A stretch of DNA of 64,000 nt from Gracilimonas sp. GTDB lineage: Bacteria > Bacteroidota > Rhodothermia > Balneolales > Balneolaceae. The stretch's first letter is position 1; each line of letters opens with the position of its first letter. Shown here piece after piece: positions 45,449 through 54,489 of the stretch. The notes below the pieces were generated by a model. It saw only the letters and a program-made list of their open reading frames with translations, made no database searches and was not told where the DNA came from. The stretch is from assembly GCF_017641085.1 (NCBI RefSeq), contig NZ_JAEPPI010000001.1:1054001-1118000 (forward strand), given 5' to 3'. The translations under genes and the position numbers were made by a program.

Positions 45449-45809
45449 ACCGTCCATACTGTATGTAGATGATGAACACATCAATCTTTTCTTATTTGGC
45501 AGGTTGATGGATAAATACTTTAAAGTTATTACGGCTATATCAGGGCCCGAAGGTTTGCAAAAACTGGAGAATAACCCTGAAATTAAATTGGTTATTACCG
45601 ATTTAAGAATGCCGAAAATGGATGGCTTGGAGTTTGTCAAAAAAGCAAAAAGCCATTTTGGAAACATCCCTTATGTGATTTTATCCGGCTTCGAGAAAAG
45701 CGATGAGGTCAAAGAAGCCATTGATGAAGGTTTGGTACAGGAATACATCCAAAAACCGTATAGTTCTGAAGTAGTAGCAAACCGGATCATGGAATGTATT
45801 TCAAACTGA
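45435..45809 (+). CDS. Single-domain response regulator (CheY-like receiver)
   Basis: A 124-residue receiver domain with acidic pair D12-D13, phosphoacceptor D56 in ITDLRMPKMDG and conserved K near 108 (IQKPY). No output domain, so it may relay phosphate or act by protein contact. The gene overlaps the sensor kinase gene by 14 bases, which implies that kinase is its partner. Confidence 0.9.
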   Translation: MMSSKPSILYVDDEHINLFLFGRLMDKYFKVITAISGPEGLQKLENNPEIKLVITDLRMPKMDGLEFVKKAKSHFGNIPYVILSGFEKSDEVKEAIDEGLVQEYIQKPYSSEVVANRIMECISN

Positions 45810-45812
45810 TGA

Positions 45813-46613
45813 TCAGGGTTGCCCACCCAATTCATCGTATCTTTTTCTGAGCAATTGCACATCTTCCCAGGTAGGCCGCTTGTACTTTTGGTTATAGAGC
45901 AAGGCTGCCGGGTGATAGGTAACCATCAGTTCCCGCCCATGAAATTCATGGAATGTGCCTCTCAGATTACCCAAAGAAGTTTCTTTATCCAGCAGGGTTG
46001 TTGCTGAGATCCTTCCCACACATAAAATGAGCTTCGGATCTATCAGTTCAATCTGCTTAAGCAGGTAGGGCAGGCTTCGCTGACGTTCTTCCGGTTCCGG
46101 GTCCCGGTTATCAGGCGGGCGGTGTTTTAAAATGTTGGCAATATAAATATCAGACCGTTCGAAATTGATGGCTGCCATTATTTTATCCAACAGCTGCCCG
46201 GCCTGGCCCACAAAAGGCTCTCCTTGTTGGTCCTCGTTGTAACCAGGAGCTTCTCCAACAATCATCAGGTCGGCTTTAGGGTTGCCTACACCAAATACAA
46301 GATTGGTACCTTCCAGGTCTGTTTTCAGTTCTTCAGCTTCCTCACAAAGCGCTTTAAGTTCATCGAGCGTAGAGCATTCCTCAATGAGTTCTGCGGGTGA
46401 TTTCTGAACCTCAATTTCCGCTTTGTTTTCTTCAGAAACTTCGGCCTGTTGCTGATTCTGTGGTTCAGATTTATAGGGCGTATCCGGCTCTTGAACCTGT
46501 TTATTTTCAATCTCGGATTTGTCCTCCACCTGCACGGAAAAATCACCATACATTTCCCGTTGTTGTTGAAGAAAACGGGTGGCTTTTTTTAAAAATTCTT
46601 TAGGGTCGTCCAT
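45813..46613 (-). CDS. Uracil-DNA glycosylase superfamily protein (family 4/5-like)
   Basis: A 266-residue protein with an N-terminal extension (~1-100, Gln/Glu/Lys-rich, probably disordered). The UDG fold follows: GEAPGYNEDQQGEPFVG (motif 1), NILKHRPPDNRDP, and HPAALL (motif 2). Catalytic elements are intact. The four iron-sulfur ligands of family 4 are mostly lost: of C-x2-C only C90 remains (A93 opposite), the KCRPP cysteine is H164 and the E-x3-C cysteine is S180. It is convergent with the receiver gene. Confidence 0.85.
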   Translation of the reverse strand: MDDPKEFLKKATRFLQQQREMYGDFSVQVEDKSEIENKQVQEPDTPYKSEPQNQQQAEVSEENKAEIEVQKSPAELIEECSTLDELKALCEEAEELKTDLEGTNLVFGVGNPKADLMIVGEAPGYNEDQQGEPFVGQAGQLLDKIMAAINFERSDIYIANILKHRPPDNRDPEPEERQRSLPYLLKQIELIDPKLILCVGRISATTLLDKETSLGNLRGTFHEFHGRELMVTYHPAALLYNQKYKRPTWEDVQLLRKRYDELGGQP

Positions 46614-46662
46614 GAATTAGCTGTTAAAACGATTTTTTACCATTGACTAAGATAAAGCCTGC

Positions 46663-47286
46663 TCACCACAATTTCTCCAACATTGCATACAGAACTACTC
46701 CGGCTGCCACCGATACATTCAGGGAATGCTTTTGCCCAAACTGTGGAATGGCCACAAAGCAGTCGATATGGGGAAGCAGTTCATCATCAATTCCGGTGAC
46801 TTCATTCCCCAAAACAATACAGATTTTATCGTATGATTTCGGATCAAAATCAGGCAGGGAAACACTATCTGTGGTTTGTTCCAGTCCGGCTATATAGTAT
46901 CCTTCTTTTTTCAGCTTTCTGATAGCCTCAGTGCCTTCCTCCACATACGACCACTCCACAAATTCCTCAGCTCCGATTGCTGTCTTATTGATTTCAGGCC
47001 GGGGTGGAGTGGGAGAATAACCGGAAAGCACAATCTCTGAAACCCCAAAAGCATCTGCTGAACGAAATATTGAACCCACATTGTGCAGGCTCCGGATATT
47101 ATGAACCAGTACCTTTAAGCTGCTCAGCTTTTTGGGAGCTGTTCTGGAGAGGTTCTCCTTAAGAATTTCTTTCGTAGTTAGTTTGTTCAAAGCCAGTGAA
47201 TAGTTTAAAATTTCTTCAGAAAAAGCCTCATTACACACTAATGATTGTTTAACTTTGAGGCCAACATTATCCGCACAAAATATCAT
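46663..47286 (-). CDS. SpoU/TrmH family RNA 2'-O-methyltransferase
   Basis: A 207-residue SPOUT methylase. Motif 1 (VLVHNIRSLHNVGSIFRSADAFGV) binds RNA and SAM, motif 2 is IVLGNEVTGID, and motif 3 is CFVAIPQFGQKHSLNVSVAAGVVLY. It would add 2'-O-methyl groups to tRNA or rRNA; the target nucleotide is unknown. It has no N-terminal substrate domain of the RlmB kind. It is separated from the divergent MFS gene by only 25 bases. Confidence 0.92.
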   Translation of the reverse strand: MIFCADNVGLKVKQSLVCNEAFSEEILNYSLALNKLTTKEILKENLSRTAPKKLSSLKVLVHNIRSLHNVGSIFRSADAFGVSEIVLSGYSPTPPRPEINKTAIGAEEFVEWSYVEEGTEAIRKLKKEGYYIAGLEQTTDSVSLPDFDPKSYDKICIVLGNEVTGIDDELLPHIDCFVAIPQFGQKHSLNVSVAAGVVLYAMLEKLW

Positions 47287-47311
47287 TGTTCAGGCATCAT
47301 TGCATTAATTC

Positions 47312-48547
47312 ATGAAACAAAAGAGAAGCGCAGCGCTCATCTTCATTTTTATTACGGTATTGGTGGATGTAATCGGCCTGGGCATCATCATACCGGTAAT
47401 GCCGGCTCTCATAATGGAGCTTACAGGCGGTGGATTAAGTGAAGCTTCGCTATATGCCGGCTGGATTACCTTTACTTATGCGGCAACTCAATTTCTGTTT
47501 GCCCCTGTAATTGGCGGGCTCAGCGACCGGTTCGGCAGAAGGCCGGTTCTGTTATTCTCATTGTTGGGTTTTGGATTGGACTATATCCTGCTCGGTTTTG
47601 CGCCCACCATCGTTTGGTTGTTCATTGGGCGGTTTCTGTCCGGGATTACCGGAGCGAGCTATACCACAGCCAGTGCATACATTGCGGATATCAGTCCGCC
47701 CGAAAGACGGTCACAAGACTTTGGTCTGATCGGCGCCGCTTTTGGCTTAGGATTTATAATCGGGCCATCTGTGGGGGGTATTTTAGGCGAATACGGAGCA
47801 AGAATTCCGTTTTTTGCTGCAGCAGGACTGGTGTTAGTAAACATGATGTACGGCTATTTTGTACTTCCTGAATCTCTTTCTAAAGAAAACCGGCGACCAT
47901 TTGACTGGACAAGGGCCAATCCGTTCGGTGCGCTCAAGCAAGTAAAGAAGTATCCCAAAATTGCGAGCCTGGTCGGAGTTTTCTTTTTGGTTTATGTAGC
48001 CAATCACGCCACACAAAGTACGTGGACCTATTTTACGATGGAGAAATTCAGCTGGAGCGAAATGAGGGTGGGACTTTCTCTGGGAGTAGTGGGTTTATCA
48101 GTTGTGGCTGTACAGGGAGGATTGATCAAAGTGGCTATTCCCAAACTTGGCAACAACCGGACGGTTTATTTTGGGTTGATGATGTACGTGCTTGGTTTTC
48201 TCGGCTTTGCCTTTGCCAATCAGGGGTGGATGATGTTTGCGGTGATTGTTCCGTTCTGCGTAGGCGGATTAGCTACACCGGCTTTGCAGGGCATTATTTC
48301 TAATGAAGTCCCGCAAAATGCTCAGGGTGAATTACAGGGTGCGTTAACCAGTCTCATTAGCTTTTCGGCTATCTTTGGTCCGCCTATGATGACGAATCTG
48401 TTTGGGTATTTTACTTCAGATATAGCTCCGTTTTACTTTCCGGGGGCACCTTTCTTTCTTGGAGCGGTTTTGGTGACTGTAGCTATTCTTTGGGCTACAA
48501 AGTCGTTAGGTATTAAAGAAAAGATAGTGGTGTACGGGGATGACTAA
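47312..48547 (+). CDS. TetA-like MFS transporter
   Basis: A 411-residue twelve-helix MFS transporter of the TCR/Tet DHA1 branch: VDVIGLGIIIPVMP in helix 1, motif A GGLSDRFGRRPV after helix 2, and GRFLSGITGASYTTASAYIADISPPERR in helices 4-5. Such proteins export tetracycline or other cations, but most chromosomal homologues have no resistance role, so I do not call it a resistance gene. It is divergent from the methylase gene and convergent with the SulP gene. Confidence 0.85.
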   Translation: MKQKRSAALIFIFITVLVDVIGLGIIIPVMPALIMELTGGGLSEASLYAGWITFTYAATQFLFAPVIGGLSDRFGRRPVLLFSLLGFGLDYILLGFAPTIVWLFIGRFLSGITGASYTTASAYIADISPPERRSQDFGLIGAAFGLGFIIGPSVGGILGEYGARIPFFAAAGLVLVNMMYGYFVLPESLSKENRRPFDWTRANPFGALKQVKKYPKIASLVGVFFLVYVANHATQSTWTYFTMEKFSWSEMRVGLSLGVVGLSVVAVQGGLIKVAIPKLGNNRTVYFGLMMYVLGFLGFAFANQGWMMFAVIVPFCVGGLATPALQGIISNEVPQNAQGELQGALTSLISFSAIFGPPMMTNLFGYFTSDIAPFYFPGAPFFLGAVLVTVAILWATKSLGIKEKIVVYGDD

Positions 48548-48548
48548 C

Positions 48549-50282
48549 TCATGCGCTGTGGTCGGAATAATCGGATAGTCTTGAACCCTCATCACTGTGA
48601 TCCTGCTTTCTGAGGGCAGCTTTAACGGCTTCGTGGACGGTGCTGTAAATTCGGTCACTTTTCACAAACGCACCTATTTCTGACCGGCGTATTACATCTC
48701 TCACCGGTCCGATTAATCCTGATAAATACAGCTCTATGCCATATTTGTTGAGTGTTTCGATGATCATCATCAGCGTATCCATAGCTGAAACATCCAGATC
48801 TCCTATGGTGCTGCCATCTATAATCACATATTTGGGAGAGGTGTTTCGGTTCATGCTTTCTTCCAGAATGTAATTCTTGAAGAATTCGGCATTCACAAAT
48901 GAAAAAGAAGCATCGATACGGAGAATGAGGACGCCCGGAATCTTTTTGGCGTTATCGAAACGTGAGATGTTTTTAAAATCGCGGGTGCCGGGAATTAATC
49001 CGAGCTCTGCAACCGTAGGCTTGCTCATTTTGATGAGTAGAGCCAGTACCGAAGCAATAATGCCAATAATAATGCCTTCCTGAATCCCAATAACCAATAC
49101 GCTGGCAAAGGTAATAAAAGCTACCACTGCGTCTCTGCGCTTGGTATTAATCAGGAACCGCAGTTCTTTAATGTCAATCAAGCTGCTCACTGATACCACG
49201 ATAATGGCCCCAAGCAAAGGTTCGGGGAGCACCTCAAAAAGAGAGGTTAAAAACAGGAGGGTTAGCAAAATGAGTATTCCTGCAAAAATATTATTGATGG
49301 AAGTTTTAGCTCCGGCCTGTTCGGCGATGGCTGACCGGGAAAAACTGGAAGAAACCGGCAACGATTGAAACAATCCCCCCACGATATTACTGCTTCCGAT
49401 CGCGATGAGTTCCTGATTGGGGTTTACGGTATAGCCGTGCTTTCGGGCAAATGATTTTGATAGAGATGCTACGGTCATAAACTGAACAAGTGAAAGCGTT
49501 AAAGCATTGGGCAACAGTGATTTTATCTCCTCATAACTGGTGTTGTGAAGAGCAAAATCAGGAAGTCCGGAAGGGATATCTCCAATTTGAGAAATACCGA
49601 AATCAGCAATGTTTACAAAAGAAACAACCAGTATGGTAAGCACCACCAGAATCACTGACTCCGGCAGATGGGAGTAGAACCTTTTCATCCCCGCTAAAAA
49701 ACAAATAAACGCAATAGACAGAGCCAAAGATGGAGTATGAACCTGGTCTAAATGACCGGACAGGTGATAAAAAATCTCATGAATATACTGGGTGTTTGGA
49801 ATGTCAATATTTAGGAGCGTTCCCATCTGGCTGGCAATGATGATAATGGGGGCTGCTATGGTGAACCCGGATATGACCGGCCTCGAAAACAGGTTGAAGG
49901 CAAAGCCAAGCTTAAATACCCCCATCAAAACCTGTAATATCCCGGTCAGCACGGCAATCATAACGGCGAGAATTGCCTTTTGAGTGAGATCATCTCCGGC
50001 AAGAATGCCTAAACCTGCTGCCAGAATAAGCATGTCGATGGCTACCGGTCCGATTGAAATATGTCGGGAGGTCCCGAAAAGCGGATAAATGAAAAGCGGT
50101 AGCAGCCCGGCATATAGTCCATAAATTGGGGGCACACCGGCGATAACTGCATAAGCCATGCCCTGAGGAATCAATACAACACCTACGGTAGCTCCGGCCA
50201 CAATATCGTTTTTCAGCTTGCTGATATCGTAGTTGCTGAGTACCTCGAGAATGGGTAAGTATTTTGTAAGCAATTTCTTCAT
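48549..50282 (-). CDS. SulP family anion transporter with STAS domain
   Basis: A 577-residue inner-membrane transporter: DIVAGATVGVVLIPQGMAYAVIAGVPPIYGLYAGLLPLFIYPLFGTSRHISIGP is the SulP signature region, QSLPVSSSFSRSA follows, and a C-terminal cytoplasmic STAS domain runs ~435-555 (YVIIDGSTIGDLDVSAMDTL). It would import sulfate, bicarbonate or dicarboxylate. It lies three bases after the SLC13-like gene on the same strand. Confidence 0.9.
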   Translation of the reverse strand: MKKLLTKYLPILEVLSNYDISKLKNDIVAGATVGVVLIPQGMAYAVIAGVPPIYGLYAGLLPLFIYPLFGTSRHISIGPVAIDMLILAAGLGILAGDDLTQKAILAVMIAVLTGILQVLMGVFKLGFAFNLFSRPVISGFTIAAPIIIIASQMGTLLNIDIPNTQYIHEIFYHLSGHLDQVHTPSLALSIAFICFLAGMKRFYSHLPESVILVVLTILVVSFVNIADFGISQIGDIPSGLPDFALHNTSYEEIKSLLPNALTLSLVQFMTVASLSKSFARKHGYTVNPNQELIAIGSSNIVGGLFQSLPVSSSFSRSAIAEQAGAKTSINNIFAGILILLTLLFLTSLFEVLPEPLLGAIIVVSVSSLIDIKELRFLINTKRRDAVVAFITFASVLVIGIQEGIIIGIIASVLALLIKMSKPTVAELGLIPGTRDFKNISRFDNAKKIPGVLILRIDASFSFVNAEFFKNYILEESMNRNTSPKYVIIDGSTIGDLDVSAMDTLMMIIETLNKYGIELYLSGLIGPVRDVIRRSEIGAFVKSDRIYSTVHEAVKAALRKQDHSDEGSRLSDYSDHSA

Positions 50283-50285
50283 TTG

Positions 50286-52073
50286 TTAAAACGACCAAAA
50301 TAACGGGATAGCAAAGGTACCGATAATCCAGAACAAGAGGTTAAGCGGGGTTCCGACTTTTACAAAGTCCATGAATTGATACTGCCCCGGGCCAAAAATC
50401 ATGGTATTGGTTTGGTAACCAATGGGCGACATAAAACTAAGCGAAGCAGCCATGGTCACAGCCACCAACAGAGGTTCTGCATTCACGCCAATGCTGGTGG
50501 AGGCTTCAATGGCTATGGGGGCGAGCAGTGCGGCTGTAGCCTGGTTGGAAATCAGGTTGGTGAGCATCATGGAGAGAAAGAAAAAAGCGGAAAGAACAGC
50601 TGTTGGACCAAAAGCCTCAAGGTTTGTGATTACGGTATCTGCCAATAGCTGTGCGGCACCGGTCTTTTGCATGGCCACTCCAAGGGGCAGAACCCCGCCC
50701 AGAAGAAAGATTACTTTCCAGTTGATGCTTTGATAGGCCTCTTCGTTGGTCAGGCAGCCCGTCAATATCATCAGGATCACTCCGCAAATTGCACTTGCTA
50801 CGATGGGCAGCAAACCCAAAGCAGCGGTCCCAACAACTCCAAGAATAATGGCAATAGCTACAGGAATTTTGGATTGGTTTAAATCCGGAATGTCAATTTC
50901 GGTTGCAAGTACGAATTCTTCTGCCGTTTTAATGTCATTCACCCGTTCCTTTTTAGCATAAAGCAAAACAGAAGTTCCGCTTTGCAAGCGAATATCGGAT
51001 AGTTTATCCTGCTGAACTTTTCCTTTTTGCCGGATTGCAAGAACCTGGGCTTCATATAACTTATAGAATTCAATATCACGCAAGGGCATTCCGTCATAAG
51101 AAGATTCCGGGGCAATTACCGCCTCAATCAGCTGCGCATTACCCATCTCAAAATCTTTATCTTCCCAGTGCTCGGAAGGTTTTATGAGCACATCCTCACG
51201 ATTCAACAGCTTATTAATCTCCTTTACGCTTCCGCGAATTCTCAGCACATCTTCAGCTTCCAGGGTAATACTTTCACGGTCTGTTTTAGAGGTTCCATCT
51301 TTATCAAAAACTTCAACGATATCGAGGTCCAGGTCCTGGATAAGCTTGGTATTCTTTAGAGGAGTATCCACAAAAGGGGACTGGGCATTCAGGATAACGT
51401 CAGTAAGGTAACTCTGCATTTCGAAGGTATCGGTCAGCTCCTGGTCTTTGCGCCGCTCAGGAATCAGGTTGATTCCCATGGTGAACAGATACAGAAATCC
51501 GGCTGCAAAAAAGATGATGCCGACCGGGGCAAATTCAAACATTCCAAAACCGGCCAGCCCGTTTTCGGTGGCTATGGAATCTACCAGTAGGTTTGTGGAG
51601 GTACCGATGAGTGTACAAACACCGCCGAACATCGCTGCAAAAGACATAGGCATCAATAATTTTGAAGCACTTTCCCCCAGGTCTTTGGAAAGCCCGATAA
51701 TCACCGGAATAAAAATAGCTACTGCTGCCGTATTATTAATGAAGGCAGATATAACTCCGATGGTCATCATTATTATGAAAATGGCCATGCGGTAATTGAG
51801 TTGACTAAGCTTAAAAAACCAGTCACCAACAATATTAAGGGCTCCGGTACGCCTGAGTCCTTCGCTGAGAATAAACATACAGGCAATGGTAACCGTAGCC
51901 GTGTTGCTGAATCCGGACAGCCCCTCAGCTGGGGTTAGAATGCCGGATACAACCAATGTAGCAAGAAGAATAAGGGAAGTTACATCAAACGAAATCCGCT
52001 TATTCACAAAAAGGAATACAGCTAAAACAATGAGGCTGTAAACGAACCAAATTTCAAGTGAAATTCCGAACAT
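50286..52073 (-). CDS. SLC13/DASS-like anion permease with RCK_C domains
   Basis: A 595-residue permease of the DASS/ArsB superfamily. Membrane helices flank a cytoplasmic insert (~205-370) that resembles two TrkA-C (RCK_C) domains: VFDKDG, LRIRGSVKEINKLL, PESSYDGMPLRDIEF and VLAIRQKG. Conserved FINNTAAVAIF and NLISNQATAALL motifs mark the two halves. It may take up sulfate or dicarboxylates, and its pairing with SulP suggests a common anion such as sulfate. It is the first of the two genes. Confidence 0.88.
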   Translation of the reverse strand: MFGISLEIWFVYSLIVLAVFLFVNKRISFDVTSLILLATLVVSGILTPAEGLSGFSNTATVTIACMFILSEGLRRTGALNIVGDWFFKLSQLNYRMAIFIIMMTIGVISAFINNTAAVAIFIPVIIGLSKDLGESASKLLMPMSFAAMFGGVCTLIGTSTNLLVDSIATENGLAGFGMFEFAPVGIIFFAAGFLYLFTMGINLIPERRKDQELTDTFEMQSYLTDVILNAQSPFVDTPLKNTKLIQDLDLDIVEVFDKDGTSKTDRESITLEAEDVLRIRGSVKEINKLLNREDVLIKPSEHWEDKDFEMGNAQLIEAVIAPESSYDGMPLRDIEFYKLYEAQVLAIRQKGKVQQDKLSDIRLQSGTSVLLYAKKERVNDIKTAEEFVLATEIDIPDLNQSKIPVAIAIILGVVGTAALGLLPIVASAICGVILMILTGCLTNEEAYQSINWKVIFLLGGVLPLGVAMQKTGAAQLLADTVITNLEAFGPTAVLSAFFFLSMMLTNLISNQATAALLAPIAIEASTSIGVNAEPLLVAVTMAASLSFMSPIGYQTNTMIFGPGQYQFMDFVKVGTPLNLLFWIIGTFAIPLFWSF

Positions 52074-52316
52074 CAGCTATATAATATTGAATTAGTTGAC
52101 GGAGCCTTAGTGGTTAAATAATAAGACACATATCTCATAACTTACTTAATATTACAAGTTCAAAGAAAAAATAGTTTGAATTGTTATATTGAAAACAATG
52201 ATGGATATACATCCGTTAACATCTTATTTTAGCCTGTTGATGAACAGAAATAGAAAGGCGTCTGCCGGTGGTGGATGGCTTTTTTTATTTAATGAAACCG
52301 AACAAAAGAAGAGATT

Positions 52317-52790
52317 ATGAGCAAAGTTCAATACCTCACACAAGAAGGTTACGACAAATTGGAAGCGGAACTGAAAGATCTTAAAACCCGCGGACGACGA
52401 GAGATTGCAGAAGAGATAGCAGAAGCCCGGGCTAAAGGGGATTTGAGTGAGAATGCAGAGTATGATGCCGCTAAAGAGGCACAGGGGCACATGGAAGACC
52501 GTATCACCAAGCTTGAGGATGCTCTTGCAAACGCCCGGGTATTGGATAAAAGTGAGCTTGATCTTTCCAAAGTGAGGGTGCTTACAACCGTTACCATCCT
52601 GAATAAGAAAATGGGCAAGGAGATGAAGTACACACTCGTTTCTCCTAATGAAGCTGATTTTGCAGCCGGTAAAATTTCAGTTGACTCTCCGATAGGACAG
52701 GCTTTAATGGGGCGTGAGATTGGTGAAACGGTAGAAGTAGAAGTGCCTGCCGGTAAGCTCGAACTGGAAGTGAAAAATATCGAAATCTGA
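52317..52790 (+). CDS. greA: Transcription elongation factor GreA
   Basis: A 157-residue GreA, one residue shorter than E. coli GreA. The N-terminal coiled coil includes ARAKGDLSENAEYDAAKE with the tip acidic residues that stimulate RNA cleavage, and the C-terminal FKBP-like domain includes SPIGQALMG. It rescues backtracked RNA polymerase. It starts the operon that runs to pta. Confidence 0.97.
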   Translation: MSKVQYLTQEGYDKLEAELKDLKTRGRREIAEEIAEARAKGDLSENAEYDAAKEAQGHMEDRITKLEDALANARVLDKSELDLSKVRVLTTVTILNKKMGKEMKYTLVSPNEADFAAGKISVDSPIGQALMGREIGETVEVEVPAGKLELEVKNIEI

Positions 52791-52806
52791 TTTCACCCAC
52801 CTTCCC

Positions 52807-53265
52807 ATGAAAAAGCTCATTGATGTGTATCCGTATAAGATAAAGGGAGGGCAACCTCTTTTCCTGATCTTTAAGCGGTCTTCCGAAAAAATCTACGGAA
52901 ATCAATGGCGCATGGTAGGCGGTAAGGTGAAAGAGGGGGAAACAAGCTGGGAGGGAGCCCTTCGCGAACTCAAGGAAGAGACCGGGCTTTCTCCGGTGAA
53001 ATTCTGGACCATACCTTCAGTAAACCAGTTTTATGAGGCTAAATCAGATTCTGTACATGCCATACCGGCTTTTGCAGCTGAGCTGAGTGGAAACAAAGAA
53101 ATTAAGCTTGATGACGAACATTCTGAATATAAATGGGTTAGTATTGAAGGTGTGGAGCCTTACATAAGCTGGCCGGAACAGCGCAGACTCATGAAGATGA
53201 TGCACGACATTTTAACTGATCAATTCCTTCAAATACTTCCAGAGTGGATAATAGATATTTCTTAA
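52807..53265 (+). CDS. Nudix hydrolase
   Basis: A 152-residue Nudix protein; the box GGKVKEGETSWEGALRELKEETG carries all catalytic Glu/Arg residues. Substrate-specific elements resemble dihydroneopterin-triphosphate or (d)NTP pyrophosphatases. It follows greA by 16 bases and overlaps the outer-membrane protein gene by 22 bases, so it is translated with it. Confidence 0.88.
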   Translation: MKKLIDVYPYKIKGGQPLFLIFKRSSEKIYGNQWRMVGGKVKEGETSWEGALRELKEETGLSPVKFWTIPSVNQFYEAKSDSVHAIPAFAAELSGNKEIKLDDEHSEYKWVSIEGVEPYISWPEQRRLMKMMHDILTDQFLQILPEWIIDIS

Positions 53266-54482
53266 TCACCCTTCTTTTTGTTTTGATTCCCGGAGTGCTT
53301 TTTGCTCAGAACGACAAGTATAAGCTGGAATTTGCTCCTGATCTCTGGTATAACAGCGTAGATGGTATTCGCGTTGGTGCGCGTGTGTTGGGGGATATGG
53401 AAGGCACTTTTCAGGATGGACCTCACCGACTGGATGCCGGAATGTGGCTGGGAACCAATTTCCCCGATCAGCCGGTGTCGTACTATGTGTCATTCACCGA
53501 GCCTGTTCCTGCGCTTTCAGAATTTGGGGAAGAATTTAATGTACAGCTGATCAGCAGCATCAGAACCGGATACAACCGTCATGGAGTGGCCCTTAATAAG
53601 CGCTTTCAGAAAGGGTTTGATGAACTGCGGCATCAGGAAATCAGGGTAAGTGTGTTCCAGGAAAAAGCTGCCGAAAATGCCTACAGGCTTAATGCATTTC
53701 AGGAAACCGACTGGAAAACGCTGGCCGGAATTGAATTTCGAACCAGCGGATTTACAAGTCTTGGTGCGCTTAAGACGTATCTTTCTTTTCAGCAGAATGT
53801 GAATCCGGCTTCCGGAAATTTTTCATTGGGAAGTGCTGAAGTAAAGCACCAAACTGAATTAGGGAAAGGGTTCGGTTTAAATCTCAGGGCATTTGGAGCC
53901 TTGGTCAGTTCCGATGCTCCCTTTGAATATAATTACAGTATGGCTAACAGAGCGCCCATATCCTGGTTGAATAATGGGGTAACAAGGGCCAGTGGTACAA
54001 TCCCGGATCTATTTTTTGAAAATGGGCTTGTTCAGATAGCAGGTGGATTTAATCTCAGAGGATACAGTAAAGCATCTTTTACCAGCTCTGGTGGAAATAA
54101 AGATTATACCATTAGTTATTTAGGGACTTTGGATAAAGGTTTCTCAGTGAATACAGAACTGATTTTCCCGAATTACCTGAACTCTTTGTTAGACCGCTCT
54201 ATTCTTGGAGATTTTGTTCACCTTAAATCCTACTTATTCCAGGATGTGGGAAGAGTAAGTGGAATCAGAATTGAAGATGATATCTCTCTCGACTTTGAAC
54301 AAACCGTTGCTGATGCCGGAATTGGACTCCAGTTTTCAATTAATATTCCGGATTGGCTAGGCAAAGACCGGGGATTCGCCATCAGATATGAGGTTCCACT
54401 ATGGCTATCAGATCCTGGAAACGGAGAAGAATCCTTTAAATTTCGTAATTTGATCGGCATCGGAGCAGTAATTTCACTTTAA
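53244..54482 (+). CDS. Outer-membrane beta-barrel protein of unknown family
   Basis: A 412-residue protein starting at GTG, with a signal peptide ending near VLFAQ (residue 22). Alternating hydrophobic beta-strands extend over the entire length, ending in a C-terminal aromatic/hydrophobic strand (GIGAVISL) as outer-membrane barrels do. Its C-terminal half (FNLRGYSKASF, LDKGFSVNTELIFP, YLFQDVGRVSG) looks like a 12-16-strand barrel of the BamA/TamA-like or peptidase-associated type. The function is not recognised. Confidence 0.6.
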   Translation: MDNRYFLITLLFVLIPGVLFAQNDKYKLEFAPDLWYNSVDGIRVGARVLGDMEGTFQDGPHRLDAGMWLGTNFPDQPVSYYVSFTEPVPALSEFGEEFNVQLISSIRTGYNRHGVALNKRFQKGFDELRHQEIRVSVFQEKAAENAYRLNAFQETDWKTLAGIEFRTSGFTSLGALKTYLSFQQNVNPASGNFSLGSAEVKHQTELGKGFGLNLRAFGALVSSDAPFEYNYSMANRAPISWLNNGVTRASGTIPDLFFENGLVQIAGGFNLRGYSKASFTSSGGNKDYTISYLGTLDKGFSVNTELIFPNYLNSLLDRSILGDFVHLKSYLFQDVGRVSGIRIEDDISLDFEQTVADAGIGLQFSINIPDWLGKDRGFAIRYEVPLWLSDPGNGEESFKFRNLIGIGAVISL

Positions 54483-54489
54483 CTCATTT

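Noticed and set aside
47312-48547. A tetracycline resistance gene
   Set aside because: Only family-level similarity to TetA; no mobile context or regulator tetR is next to it.
52224-52490. An 88-residue minus-strand frame over the greA start
   Set aside because: It is antisense to greA and its leader and has no recognisable features.
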